From the NCBI GenBank assembly GCA_024114885.1, contig CP099419.1, positions 124,001-188,000 of the forward strand: a DNA stretch of 64,000 nucleotides, in the 5' to 3' direction. Below, piece after piece: positions 31,333-44,480 of the stretch. Positions within the stretch are counted from its first letter, which is position 1. Each line of letters opens with the position of its first letter. The position numbers were made by a program, and so were the translations under genes. Under the pieces are notes generated by a model. That model did no database searches. It was not told where the DNA came from and was given only the letters and a program-made list of their open reading frames with translations. The DNA comes from Septoria linicola (Eukaryota; Ascomycota; Dothideomycetes; Mycosphaerellales; Mycosphaerellaceae).

Positions 31333-32277
31333 TCATGCCTCAGCGGGCCCATCAGCCTTTTGCACGTCTCCCCTGTCGATGCGTCTTTGTTTGACCCATT
31401 GCCCGAACGGAAGCCAGATGGCTTCTTTCTCAGGCGGCTTGAGATTCGCTGCGAGTCCAGAGGTGGCGGTTGCCACGAAAACCTTGGCACCGGGCCAATC
31501 ATCTGCAATACCCATGTTTTCCTTCTCGTGTTGCCACCCGTACTTGAACTCATCCTTCTTGATGGGCCTTTTGTATCGCCATCTCCAGATAGACTCCCAT
31601 ATGCCTTTGCCAACAATACAGACAGCCTCGGGGCGGAAACTGCGGATCTTCTCCTCGAGGATGGGCGTTCCTTCTGCAGACTCGGCTTTGCTGAGTTCGC
31701 CTGCATTCTTGCTGGGCCTCGCAACAATATTCGTGTTTCCCATGCTGTAAAGTCTAGGTAGATCGACGTCTTGCTCTGGCTTCAGCCGAACATCTGTACA
31801 CCCTGAGCTGTGTAGCAGTTTCCAGAACGAGTTGGACGGGTGAGCGTAAGCATGGCCGGAGGTCGCAGTCATAACTCCTGGGTTGAAGCCAACAAAGACG
31901 CATATAAGATTGGGCTCCAGTATGTCCGTCAATGGCGATAGATGAGCATACTTTGAGGGTGGCGCATATTGACTCGACTTCCGCTGTCGTTTCGTGGGCG
32001 AGCTTGTGGCGCAGCGTGACGGCGAGTCATCAAGCACATCGCTCTTTCGCTTTGAAGGGGTCTGACCTGCTCGCGTGGCCTTCGTTTCTGCTTCGCCACC
32101 ACTCGTGTCCAGCTTTCGTGTAGTACTTCTTGTGTGTCTGAATCGTTCAAGGCTGTTCTTGAATGCTTCGTGAGCAGGTGATTTGCTGGCGGCATCGGCA
32201 ACGCTGTCAATGTCGTTGATGTCATCAATAGAACTTTCGTTGTTGCCAGCCGAGTGTCCATGTTCGTTGTTCATCAT
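31333..32277 (-). CDS. G/T(U) mismatch DNA glycosylase, TDG/MUG family
   Basis: From the Met at 32,277 the protein has 314 residues; the frame stays open to another ATG at 32,409. I prefer the inner start because the extra 44 residues look like translated leader. A disordered, Ser/Lys-rich N-terminal third with KRKSD and TKRQRKSS signals (nuclear) precedes the glycosylase domain. That domain runs CVFVGFNPGVMTATSGHAYA (the GFNPG active-site block), HPSNSFWKLL, FRPEAVCIVGKGIWE and KVFVATATSGLAA (the later DNA-intercalation block). The enzyme removes thymine or uracil opposite G after cytosine deamination, starting base-excision repair in the nucleus. It is divergent from ATG2 with about 370 bases between starts. 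Confidence 0.88.
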   Translation of the reverse strand: MMNNEHGHSAGNNESSIDDINDIDSVADAASKSPAHEAFKNSLERFRHTRSTTRKLDTSGGEAETKATRAGQTPSKRKSDVLDDSPSRCATSSPTKRQRKSSQYAPPSKYAHLSPLTDILEPNLICVFVGFNPGVMTATSGHAYAHPSNSFWKLLHSSGCTDVRLKPEQDVDLPRLYSMGNTNIVARPSKNAGELSKAESAEGTPILEEKIRSFRPEAVCIVGKGIWESIWRWRYKRPIKKDEFKYGWQHEKENMGIADDWPGAKVFVATATSGLAANLKPPEKEAIWLPFGQWVKQRRIDRGDVQKADGPAEA

Positions 32278-32645
32278 GTTGGTACCGAGACTCTGTAATG
32301 CTGTTAAGGAGACCCAGGACCAGATCTGAGGCCGAGATTCCTTATCTGTCTTATCGCGGAGTAACATCGGGCCGACATCAACACCAGTGTCAGGAAGGCA
32401 CGTCACCAAAGCACTGTCACATGCACATCGCGGTGAGGGCTGTCAGTCTCCAGACACGCTTTTCATACCAGGACTCTTGACGAGCACTCCTACGATGCGT
32501 CTGCAGTAAGATGCGAGCACAACAACGCGGCCCAAGGCACGCGGGACACGAACACCAACGGCCAGGCAGACGAGCCACGCTTTCATGACCATGCTGCATG
32601 ACACCTAATTGTCAACGACAACAGCACACCCACCTACTTCCCAAC

Positions 32646-35600
32646 ATGTCGTGGTGGCAGAAGAAACTGCTCCGCTATGGCCTGCGATACGGCTTATCCC
32701 GCACCGGCCTGCTCGACGACACGGCCATCGACCTCGACAACCTGGACATCACCGTTGGACGGCAGAACGTGATTGAGCTGAAGGATGTTGGGCTGAACAT
32801 CCAGAGAATCACTCAGCTGGCGCAGTTGCCACCAGCTTTGAGATTGGAGACGGCGAGAGTCTTACATATGAAGCTGACCATCCCAGCCGATTTCTATCAA
32901 AGCAGTATTGTGGTGGAAGTGGATGGCGTGGAGGTAGTCGCAGAGTTCGACGAAAGTCAATATGACCAATCCACACACAAGAAGCAGTCGCGTAGCAGAT
33001 CGAGGAGTCCGGCGACAGTGAGAACGCCGCAGCACAGGAAAGCCAACAGACGGATACACTCGCCTCCTCCATATGATCCAGGTGGGCCAGATCGCGGCGC
33101 GAGACTGCCGAATGTGCAGGACGTGGCAAAGTCGTTCCTGTTCGATGAGCCAATCAACGAGCGGCGAGATCTTGAGGCCCTTGCATATGGGGGGAATACC
33201 GTCGAGGACTCGTTCACCAGCGAAAGCAGCGAAGGAGATGCTGGAATAGGCACAGGCATAGGGGTCCCTGGCTTTTTGACAAACTTTCTGCAAGGCATTG
33301 TTGAGAGATTCCAGCTCAAAGTCAGCAACGTCGAAGTCAGAATCGAGATTGGAGTGCCTGGCGATGATCTGCAAAGCTTGCCCGTTGCCCTGAGGTTACG
33401 CACGCGTGCTGTTGGTATCGATCAAGTCGATCAGTCGGAGCCCAGCAAAGCTCGTAAAGTTACCTTGGACAACATTGCCATTGACCTCTTAACCAAAGAC
33501 GAAGTCATCGCCGACCTTTCAAGCATACCCTCACGAAGCTCTACGGCGGACCAGAAATCATCTTCATCGTCGTCGCCTGCTGAGATTGACCAGTCTTTGG
33601 TCGCTGCGAGGACAACTACAGATCCTGTTGCAGAAAGTGTAGTCTTGTCTCGGAAGCGACCTTCGATGGACAATGCTGATTCTGACAATGACATGATGCA
33701 ATCAGCTATGGAACCTTCATTTCTGCCAAGCAATGTCACTCCTTCTCGCCGACATAGGCCGGCAGCTTTTGAGTCTACTACTGTAGCCGAGCAACTCGCT
33801 GGCGCATATGGTGATGATTTGGAAGGGTCGGCAGCATCCGAACCCAAGGACCACGATCTCGATATACAGCCCGGTGACGATAACATCAGTTGGGGCTCGA
33901 GACGGAGCAAAGCAAGCGCGCCCGCCAGTGACTTGTGGAACTCCATGGTCAGTGATGACGACTTGCCAAACTCTTTACTCTTTGCGCAACCTACACTAGC
34001 AGCACACACTCGCGGCTCCCGAAGCAGTAGTCCGCTGAGCCTTCGCCAGAGACGTGCCGTATCGCCGTACGATCGCGGCATCCCGAGCCCTGGGTCTTGG
34101 CCCAGACCTGAGGAAAGCCATTCTATACACCGACATCAAGGTCCAGGCTCCTGGCCGACCATCCACCAGGATCCTCACATCAAAGTCGAACCCCTCGATC
34201 AGCTGCTGGCGTCGAGCTCTGATAGAGCTGTTGATAACAAGGTTGTGGCGCTGGAGCAAGCACGCCCGATGTCTCCGGAAGCTGAGCAACCGACACCGCC
34301 TGAAGATATGGCCGTAATGGACGATAGTATGCTCGAATCTCGAGTCTTCAGCCATGAAGAAGCGCAAAGCATGTACATGAGTGCCATGACCGGAAGTCCA
34401 ACGCCAAACATGCCAGGTGGCTGGGGCTCAGATACCCAGAGTATACAATCGATCCCGCGGGAAAATTCAAATACTTCCCGATCCGTATCAGAAGTAGATC
34501 AGCGCCAATCGATGGCGCAGCTTGATGGTGCGCAAGCAAGTGTAGAGATCTCACCAGGCAATGATACTCCCAGAGCACAGACACCTACTCTCCCAAACGA
34601 GCCACTCGAGGCCGAATCGACTTCTGAACAATTTGCAATACGCCAACTCTTACACATTGACCAAGTCACAATTTCTCTACCTTCCCAACCAGCGTCAGCC
34701 GATGTCAATGAAAGCTCGCATCCCAGCCGATCAAATCGTAAGCCGTCCAATGCTCGTTCATCGCGCGTCATGCCAGGCACATTCTCAGCTTATTCTGATC
34801 TCGGTGCGTCCCGACGTTATGGCGCGAGCTCTGTCCAAGCTGCAGGCAGTCGTGGCTTCCAGGAGCCTGAAGACACCGCGTCCCTGCCGCGAGCCGCCAG
34901 TCCCGTGGTGATTACGCTGGCCACTGTTGCCGCACAACTCGATGTCTCGACAGTTCAGCTGTTGTACAAGGTCTCCTCTTCAGTGACAAACGTCATGCAA
35001 AACGAGAGTCAAAGCGATCATGAGGAGATAAGCACCGATCCAGCTGAGCAGAACCTGTCTGCTGTCACATTCCGTTTGCAGCGGCTACATGTGCAGCTCA
35101 CGGAGAGAATCAATCCTGGCCATATTCTTGCGGATCTCGGCAGTATGTCTACCCATGGACTACTTGATTTCGCCTTGTTGGACATGAATGTGAGCATGGC
35201 GGCGAGCACTGTTCTCCACATTGGCGATCTGGAGGTTTTACTAGGAGGTCAGGAACTACTCAAATTTGATAACGCGGCCAGCCCAATGGCGGAGTCAATG
35301 GCGCTGACAGAGGAAGCCCCTGCGATTTCTCTAGATGTCACGAAGAATACTCTTGCCATGAAGAGGAAATCTGTCATGGAGATCACATTGCAAACCAAAC
35401 CAGTAAGGCTCGGCCTGGACCTCGGTGTGTTCGACGACACCTTCAACACGTTTGGAGGCATCAGTGGCATCTTGGAGCTTGGAAGCTCGGTGCTGACAGA
35501 CAGTGGCATACTGTCGCCTGCACTCTCGGCTCCTCCTAAAGGCGTACGCTTTGCTGGAGAACCAGAAACTGTCAGACTCACGAATGAGATCAAGGCTAAT

Positions 35601-38600
35601 GCACACCTCGGTGGCATCACCACAACTTTGAGCAGTAGTGCTTGTGCGGTGACACTTCGGACTAGCACCATTAAATCCGTATACCGTAAGTCCGGCGTGT
35701 CCGCTACAATCTCGCGGGTCGTAATTCGTGGTCCATATTGTGGCTCGCAAACGCAGGACCCTCCACTGACTATCGACTTTGCCAACATCCGTGTCGAGTA
35801 TCTCCTGGCGCCCCAAGATAGTGACCTTGAAAGGCTTCTCTCACTGCTGACCCCATCCCGAGACCAGTATGATGACGATGGCGACATACTCATCGATACG
35901 CTTCTACGGCAGCGTCGCAAAGGAGCACTTCTTCGATTATCACTCGGCAACGTGAGGGTGAAACTGGAAACTTTCGACTGCATTCCAACCTTGAGCAGGC
36001 TTGGAGATGATCTCGCGAAGCTTTCTGCAGTCACAAAGTATCTCCCGGAGGACGACAAGCCTGGTCTCCTCACACTCATCCGCATCAAAGATGCCGAAGC
36101 TCGTGTGCCTGTCAATGATCGCTTCGGTTCAGTGCTTTGTGCGCTGCAGGACTTGCATCTTGCTCACGTGGGACTTCCGTCTCTGCTTGCCTTTTCCATT
36201 GGCGACCTGTTCGCTCGACAGACACGTGGCTCCGAGCTCCTTCATAGTCTACTGCCGCTCACGGGCGCAGATGGCCTACCAGTCGTGATGGCCCGCATGA
36301 TTGGTAACGAGATCGAACCAACTATCAAAATCAAGCTCTTCAATTTGTGCTTCGAGTACAGCGTCCCTGTACTGCTTGCTCTGACTGGCATGGATGAGCA
36401 TAGCGATCCCGAAGAAATTGTCAATGACATTGCACAGTCGATTGCCAATCTAGCCATGGCTCCAGACCATCGACGTCTTTCTCGGAGCCCCACGAGTGAT
36501 TCACCCGGTGGCACGACAAAGAAGATGGCCATTAGTCTATTGGTTCATGACTCGGCTATCGGCTTGAAGCCACAAGAGCTGTCTTCTAGAGCACTTATTG
36601 TGTTGAACGACACTCACATGGTCACGACTGTGCCGGCGGGCGACAATATGGCACTTAAGCTAGAGATCAGGAAAGCTGGCATCTTTATTACAGACCATGT
36701 CGTGGATGAAACGAATTCGAGCCCTGTCCCAAGCAGCTCAGATACTGTGTTACGCCTCAGCAACGCTTTGTCCCAACGCGGCTTCGTGTCAGTGGGATCA
36801 GTCAGGTCTGCCGAAGTACAGTTCCGGGCACGAGAAGGAATGGGTGATGGATCTTCAAAGACGGTAGAGGTCGACATCAGAAACGAGTTGTTCCTACTTG
36901 AGACATGCGCAGACTCAACCCAAACGCTTTTCGCCACTCTTGGAGCTCTTGCACCACCGTCACTGCCGAACAAGGAGCCCAAATATCTCACTCAGCCAAT
37001 GCCAATCGAAGACATGATGGCATCTTTCTCTGGCGATCCGTTCGTGCAGCCAGAAGAAAAGCCTGAGATGCTGTTCGACATTGAGCACGATCCTGATGAC
37101 ATCGATCCCGAGAATCTGCTTGGGGTATCAACATTTGAAGACGCCGATGATTTGCTTGCTGAGTCAGAGATGACATCGAGCTTGTACGGACCAGTCAGTG
37201 GTCTGCTGGGCGTTGAAAAGGATGAGGAGGTAGACACTGTGGACAACTACCCAGAAACAGCGGAGAGCCTGCTCGAAGAAGATCCATTCGAGATGACAAT
37301 ATCGCCGGAGGACGCACATCTCGGTGATGCCGCTCTCATGCGGGACCTGAACCGACAATGTCAGCCAGCCGCTAGCAGCGAGCCGATTGATCTCGGGCTG
37401 TACGAGATCGAAGATCTTGGATTTGATGCGTTGGGAAGCGGTCAGCAAGCATTGGGAGGTCAACACCGTTTTAATGCTCCCTTTGTTGGCAAGCGTGGAG
37501 TGGGACCAAACAGATCACAGCAAGACCTTCCATTCCATCTCAGGCTACGAGATTTCAACTTCATCTGGCATTTACATGATGGGTACGACTGGCAGCGGAC
37601 ACGTGATGGCATTGTAGATGCTGTAGAACAAGTCGAACAGCGCGCCGAAGAACGAAAAGCAAGGCGGCGGCGCTCACGCCAGGATCCTGAGGATGAAGAG
37701 TCTGTCATTGGCGACTTCTTGTTCAACTCAATTTACATTGGCGTCCCTGCCGATCTAGACACACAAGATATTCGTCGACAGATCACTCGCGGCATTGACC
37801 AAGATATTAGCGAGACGGAGAGCATACCAGTCTCCGGCATCTCTCGGCCGACGACTTATTCTGCCTCCGGACAACCTCGCCACCGACATAGCCAGCGGAG
37901 ACGCCTCAAGATAGGTCGCAGTCGAAGCCACAAGATTGCTTTCGAGCTCAAGTCTGTATCTGCTGATGTCTCGGTCTTTCCTCCGGACAGTGATGGCGTG
38001 GTCAGCTCGGTCGATCTACGCGTGAAGGACTTTGAGATCTTTGACAAGGTGCCCACTTCCACATGGCGAAAATTTCTGACTCACCTCAACAGCGATCCTG
38101 CATCGCGCGAAATGTCCAAGCCCATGTTCCATGTTCAGCTTGACAACGTGAAGACGCTGGAATCCCACTCAGCGTCAGAGATTGTGCTACATGTCACAGT
38201 GCTGCCTCTTCGGCTCCACGTCGACCAAGACGCGCTTGACTTCATTACACGCTTCTTCGAGTTCAAAGATCCGGCCATGGTCACAAAGCCGGATCCTGGC
38301 GAGAAGCCTTTCATTCAACGAGTGGAGGTCGACACAGTAGACCTTTGCCTAGACTACAAGCCAAAGAGTGTGGATTACGCTGGTCTCCGGTCTGGGCGAA
38401 CGAAAGAGTTCATGAATTTCATCACACTCGAAGGCTGCAACATCCGCCTCAAGCATGCGATCATCTATGGTCTACAGGGCTTCGACTTGCTCCACGACAC
38501 ACTGAGTGACGTCTGGACACCTGATGTAATCCGTAACCAACTGCCTAGAGTACTCTCCGGTCTTGCGCCAGTCCGTAGCTTGGTCAACCTTGGTGTCGGC

Positions 38601-39235
38601 ATGCGAGACGTAGTCGCAATTCCTGTTCGCGAGTACAAGAAAGACGGCCGCATCGTACGCAGCATCCAGAAAGGCGCATTCCACTTCGGCCAGACAACCG
38701 CAGCTGAACTCGCCAGACTCGGCGCCAAAGTCGCTCTCGGCACCCAAACCATGCTCTCCAATGCCGAAGAACTCCTCGCACCAGGTAGCTCAGCAGCAGG
38801 CCAGTCCCGCCTCTCTTCTTCACCAAACTGGCACGAACCAGGCCACATCTCCGAAAACGACGACACCGAGCGCCAACGCGCCGTCTCCGCCTACGCTAAC
38901 CAACCTCTCGGCGTCCTATCCGGTCTCCGCTCAGCAAGACGCCATCTCGAGCACGACTTACTAACTGCCAAAGACGCACTGATAGCCGTGCAAGGAGAAG
39001 TCCTAGAAAGCAGAGGACCGGGCGATATCGCAGGAGCAGTAGTGAAACATGCTCCGACTGTGATACTAAGACCTGTGATTGGCGCTACAAGAGCTGTGGG
39101 AACGGCGTTATTGGGAGTAGGAAATGCAGTTGATCGTGGGAATTTGAGGAGGGTGGAAGATGTGAGTTCACTTATACCTCTAAGCTATTTCGATGTGATT
39201 GCTGACCTTTTTTGCAGAAATACAAGAGGAGATGA
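32646..39235 (+). CDS. ATG2: Autophagy lipid-transfer protein ATG2
   Basis: The start is at MSWWQKKLLRYGLRYGL (32,646), the typical ATG2 opening; a 16-codon upstream extension is unlikely. The main exon runs to 39,161. A 56-bp intron (39,162-39,217, GTGAGT...TTGCAG) leads to a six-codon final exon ending KYKRR-stop at 39,235, giving 2,177 residues in total. The N-terminal chorein-like segment (DLDNLDITVGRQNVIELKDV) forms the mouth of the lipid-transfer groove. A long Ser-rich disordered stretch follows (about 300-700). The conserved C-terminal region has FDKVPTSTWRKFLTHL, VEVDTVDLCLDYKPKSVDY and GRIVRSIQKGAFHFGQTTAAEL. ATG2 bridges the ER and the growing autophagosome membrane and moves phospholipids, with Atg9 and Atg18. 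Without the splice the frame would end in about 20 false residues. Confidence 0.95.
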
Positions 39236-39423
39236 GCGGCGGGTGCGGATTGACCAATTTGCCTCTCGTCACTTTGCAGTTGATACAACATAGCTTCGCC
39301 CTACGACCACGATATACCAAGTTTCTCTCTGCTGCTCATGTTGCCCGCATCCCAGTCTACACGCAGTGTTGATATCTGCTGACTATCTCAAGCTGAAGGC
39401 TGCATATGTGTACAAAAGGCTTC

Positions 39424-41293
39424 TCAACATCTACCACTGCTTAGTGAGACAATTACAACATCTCCAACTTCCTCCCCTTCGTCGTCACCGGACCCATCAA
39501 ACTCGAAGCCCGGATCCAGATACAATCTCGCGAAAATCCTCGAATCATAATACTCTCTCCCGCCATGCATATGCAAACACAACGGCAACAACTGCTCTCT
39601 CGAGCGCTTCTCCTTCGGCACCGGCTTGCAATGACATGCTCTGAGCCTCACAAAATTGAGCATACGATGCAGACTGCGATCAAGAAACTCTTCGAGCCCA
39701 TCGGCATACACGTCCAGCACCCTCTTCTTCTTTGGTGGGATGTACACTACCAGTTGACTGGAGGTATTGGTTCTGTAGGCATCCCGTCCATAAATCTTTT
39801 CGCCGCGGACATTGCAGCTTCTGTTAAGGAAATTGTAGTTTTATGTGTGTCTTGAGACGATTGAAGATTTCCTCAATGGTGAATGCCTGCCCACGAACGG
39901 GGTAGAGGCTCTAGAAGTTGCTCTTTGCCGCGAGTCGAAAGTCTGGCGAGGCTATGATCCGTTTGTTCGAGGGCTGAGGAACAAGATCATCTTGCATACA
40001 CATATGCATCCAGAGAGTCACCATCATGTCGGGATTGTCGATGGTCATTGCAAAGTCGCGGATTGTATGATTGTATCATATGTCGTGAGCTGCTGATCCA
40101 GGTCTGCAAGAGAGCGCTGAACGTTCTCCCAGTGCTGGAATCGAGCATCTACAACATACACTCCATTGTTCTCGCCAAACTTCAGATATGATGATTCCTC
40201 TGGAGTAGTGAAGAAGTCCACATTACATGCTCCGCAGCGAGCACTGTCCGGGCCGGCCGTTCTGCAATGTGCAATGGCGCATTGCCAACATACGCAGTGA
40301 CGAGGGTAGTTACACGGAAGTAACACAATGTGAGAAGCAGGCGTGAAGTCCGTGGCGCAGAACATGCAGGCGCGATCATCGATCGGCACCTGGGCAAGCG
40401 TGACTGTGCGGTTAGCCAGAATACTTGCGTAGTTGGGGAATCTTCTGGCCTTGAATCGGTATCTCCGGCGGATATCTGCGGTGGTCTCTCGCTCTTTAGC
40501 GTCGTTCTGGGGATCGTCGATTTCTGGGTCGTAATGCATATGCCTCAGCATAAGCCTGTGGGTAAGTGCCCGCCGAGACGTGCCTCTGATCAGCTCTGTG
40601 AGGTCTGCCACCCATTCAGCTTCGTGCCGGCGACCCTGCAAGCTGTCGAGCCAAAGGAGCCCTTGTTCCACTTCTAGAACGAATGGCTCAACCTCTTCCT
40701 GTGCATCGTTGTCATTGTCGGTCACGTCGTTGTTTACACCAGGAAAGCGCATTTCTATGGACACGCGGATACGCATTTGTGGGCGTTGACCAGCAGGGAT
40801 GACCACATATGGGAGGACACTGATGGTCGTCCAGCCTGCGTGTTCAGTCACGCGCCTCATGTACCCTATTAGATCTCCAGGGTAGGTTTCATATGGATCT
40901 TCTATCATGTCCATGAGACTGTCTTCGAGGTCTGATACCTCTTCCAGAGTCGCAGTGAGTGAGCTAGTATAGACAGAGGAGGAATTGTTCTCGTCAAGCA
41001 CTGATCGTCCGGCATTGCTCTCAACCATCTCATCTTCGATCAATGGTGAGAGGGGATCTTCAGATTCCGACACATCAGGGACATACTCAGCGATCTTTTT
41101 CGCCAGGCTTGAGTATTCTGGGATCCGGATAGAATACAGATATCTTATGCTGTATATCTCTATTGAGATCGTTGTCAGTCGCTTCTCGATCGACACTTTG
41201 CATCAGCAACTCGTGGAGCTCCTCACGGAGCGCAAGGGACATTGAAGTCGGGAGAGGATAGACCAGGAGATCCATATTGACGATGCGTGACAC
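39424..41293 (-). pseudogene. RING-finger paralogue, broken by frameshifts and a stop
   Basis: This is a decayed relative of the intact gene at 47,061-49,232. Reading down the minus strand: a first frame gives VFYPDPRILKP (compare ICPDLRILGP), but the next part (SLAKKIAEYVPDVSE onward) is in another frame. The long middle piece to 40,045 includes a RING-like block with Cys pairs CMFC, CVCWQC and CGAC and ends ARFQHWENVQRSLADLD (compare YADWENTLRSFSDLD). About 40,050 the frame shifts again to AMTIDNPDMM, meets a TAG near 39,920, and shifts once more to the end (LEEFLDRSLHRMLNFVRLRA; compare IEPFLRRSLSRTINFLRLRH). The overlapping frames leave no space for introns at the first two breaks, so I call it a pseudogene. 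Confidence 0.7.
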
Positions 41294-42111
41294 CTGTGGA
41301 CCAGTCTGATGTGGTTCTGAGCAGAGAGGTTTCGGCGTTTGCTCTTATGGTCCAGGAGTTGATGAAGCACAAGACCTCGTCAGGAAGCTCGCCAACTGGG
41401 TATCTTCCTGCGCAGACAAAGCGTAGAGGCTCGCCGGAAATGGCCATGTTGTCGATGCCGGCCCTTTGTGTACTGCGATCGCACCCGAATCCACCATTGC
41501 CACTGCACCAAATGTAAGCGTTCGACATGTTGCGACCTGGCACGATAGGAGCACAACTCAGGCGAATGAGCTGAGTCGGAGAGACTCATGTATCGTCAAG
41601 CCGGTGGTCGATACCAGATCTTCCAGCTCATCATTAGCGAAGGCCGTTTCTGCCCTTGCTTTTTGTCATTCAGGACTGGACGTCGCTTTCTTTGGTATCG
41701 TTTTGAATTCTCGAAGTCGCGGAAAGACTTGTTCTTTAAGCGGGCATGCTCAGAGACACGGCGGCATTTGCTGTAACAATACATGACTCTGCCGCAAGGA
41801 CATGGCCGCTGTGAAGTCAGATATTGGCGGTGTCGCGTCATGGCCGTCTTTGGACTTGTGTTCTCGTTGTTGCTCGGAAGTTTATATTGTGTGTGTCGGA
41901 ACGGGAAGACAAGGCAGTGTCAATAAGTCGTGAAGTCAAACTGGAAAGACATGAGCAGATAGCAAGTACGCATCGCGAATGCTCCACTTTTCCTGTCTCC
42001 GGTCACTCATCACTGCAAGCTTTTACTGAGGAAGGCGCTGATCACCAGAAAGGCGACTACACATGAATAACATCTCAATTTTCCACATACATCTACACCT
42101 CAATCAACCAT
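41294..42111. other. Intergenic, no supported gene
   Basis: Minus-strand frames around 41,223-41,841 might be leftover 5' parts of the broken RING paralogue, but no block matches the intact copy. Nothing else is recognisable. Confidence 0.35.
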
Positions 42112-43968
42112 CTAAAACAAATCCGTCATAGCCCCATTACTCGCATCCCCCACCAGCCTTGCATACTTCGCCAACACACCCCTCGTCACCGGCATCTTCG
42201 GCGGCATCCACTCGCTCAGCCTCCTCTTAATTTCCTCCTCGCTAACATCAAATTCAATAACATTCCTCTCCGCATCAATCGTGATTGTATCCCCATCCTG
42301 CACCACAGCAATCGGCCCACCCACCGCAGCTTCAGGCGAGATATGTCCGACAATGAAACCGTGACTAGCGCCAGAGTATCGTCCATCGGTGATGAGAGAG
42401 ATGTTTTTGAGGCCAGCGCCCATGATTGCGGCGGAAGCTTTGAGTTGTTCGGGCATGCCTGGTCCGCCTTTGGGGCCTTCGTAGCGAACGACGAGAACGA
42501 GGTTCTCGCCGCGGGGGATTTGGCCTTTGTTGAGGGCAGCGTCGAGTTCGTGTTCCTTGTTGAAGACGCGCGCTTTGCCAACGAATTTCATGCCTTCTTT
42601 TCCAGTGATCTTTGCTACGGCGCCGTTGGGCGCGAGGTTGCCTCGGAGGATCTCGAGATGGCCAGTGGCTTTGATGGGCTTGTCAATGGGGCGGATCAGG
42701 TCTTGACCTTGTTTGAGAGATGGCCAGGATTCGACGTTTTCGGCGAGGGTCTTGCCTGTGACGGTGATTGTGGTGCCGTCGAGCAGACCAGCTGCAATGA
42801 GGAGCTTCTGTACAGATGGAATACCACCAATTTCGTACAGGTCGACCATGAGGTATTTGCCTGATGGGGCGATGTCGGCGATGAAGGGGACTTTGTCTGA
42901 TATCCTTTGGAAGTCGTCGAGAGTGAGCTCGACTTCTGCTGTGCCCGCCATTGCCAGAAGATGCAACACACCATTCGTTGAACCACCAAGGGCCATCATC
43001 ATCACCATGGCATTCTCGAAAGCCTTCTTCGTCATACAGTCCCTCGGCTTGATGTCTTTCTCCAAGCAGATCTTGATGGCTTCAGCGACTTTCGCGCACT
43101 CACGCATCTTGGCAGGTGAAGTGGCAGGCGTTGAGGATGAGCCAGGTAGAGACAGTCCAATCGTCTCAATAGCCATGGCCATGGTGTTGGCAGTGAACAT
43201 GCCTCCGCATGCACCTTGTCCAGGACATGACGTCCTTTCGAGATCTGTGAGGAGCTCGTCTTTCGTTTGCTCAGGCTTCTTTGCGTTCTTCAGGTTGTCA
43301 TAGATGTAAGCACCATGCGCTTCGAGAACAGAGGCAATGTTGACTGTCTTCTCCTGTAGCTTAGAATAGCCAGGGTTGATTGTTCCGCCGTAGATCATGA
43401 TCGAAGGTCGGTTGTGTCTCGCGAAGCCCATTACAACGCCCTGGGACCGATCAGTATTGCCCACGCCTTACCATGTTGGTTGTCCACTCACCGGCATGTT
43501 CTTGTCACAACCAGGTATCGCCACGCAAGCATCGTGATGTTGTGCGCAGGTAACAGTCTCCACACTGTCGGCAATGATCTCCCGCGACTGCAATGAGAAT
43601 CTCATGCCCTCTGAGCCCATAGTGATGCCATCACTGACGCCAATCGTGTTGTATTGCCAGCCTAGCATCTCCTGCTTCTCTATGGCCTTCTTCACCTCTT
43701 TCCCAATGTCGAGTAGATGCGTATTGCATGGATTGCCTTCCCACCAGACACTTGCGATGCCGACTTGTGGATACGTCTTCAATGCCTTCTCGTCCGGCAC
43801 ACCAGCAGCATACAGCATAGCTTGAGCGGCAGGAAAGTCATGTTCGCGTGTGAGAGCCGATGAGAACTTGTTCAAGCCTGAGCCAGGCTGCGAGTGCTTG
43901 AAGTTGAGATATCGAGGGTCTTCGGGGTTGCGCTGGTTGAGCTGTCTATCCTTGTTCGTTTGCTCCAT
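42112..43968 (-). CDS. Dihydroxy-acid dehydratase (IlvD/Edd family)
   Basis: Exons 43,968-43,492 and 43,440-42,112 join over a 51-bp intron (GTGAGT...TCCCAG) to give 601 residues. The Fe-S ligand cysteines lie in NPCNTHL, PGCDKNMP and CPGQGACGG, and the active-site serine block is GRYSGASHGFIVGHISPEA. The enzyme turns 2,3-dihydroxy-isovalerate and -methylvalerate into the 2-oxoacids of valine and isoleucine synthesis. In yeast ILV3 is mitochondrial. Here the N-terminus (MEQTNKDRQLNQRNPEDPRY) is acidic and polar, not an Arg-rich amphipathic presequence, so this could be a cytosolic paralogue or have an undetected upstream exon. The family also includes 6-phosphogluconate dehydratases, but the blocks fit DHAD better. 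Confidence 0.85.
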
Positions 43969-44480
43969 GATGGCGGTGGTGGGATGTGTTGACTCGTGAA
44001 AGAATGTGATACTGTTCTGGTCAGATGGTCAGACGAGGTCAATGGCAGCAGGCAAGTTCGAACGAATGAGAGCAATGGGAATTATGCGTCACCTTGTAAG
44101 CTGTCTCCAGATCCCCCGCAGTATAAGCACAAGCATGCCCGCTGCCGCTTCATCAATGACCCGAAGACCACGCAGCAAGTGGGCCGATCGTGGCAGCTGT
44201 TCCGAGCAAATCGATGTGTTTGAGATGACTGCAATGTAGATTCTGCAATATGTCCGTTCATGCTGTCAGTGGTGGATGATGATATGGCCACAAGACGTTC
44301 ATAAGCCTGATCAGAAGGCTTCATAAATGAGGATGATTCGAGATCGACACGATGCGCAGATCGAGGCAAAGCCAACGCAATGGAAGGGCTATCGTACAGC
44401 AGCGCGGATCAGCAATATAGCCTACATGGTGAGATAAGACAAGCTTGGGTATCGTGAATGTTCGTAGCAAAAGCACTCGC
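43969..44480. other. Intergenic, promoter of dehydratase gene
   Basis: About 510 bases between two minus-strand genes. No gene is seen. If a mitochondrial presequence exon for the dehydratase exists, it should lie here; I did not find a spliceable one. Confidence 0.35.
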
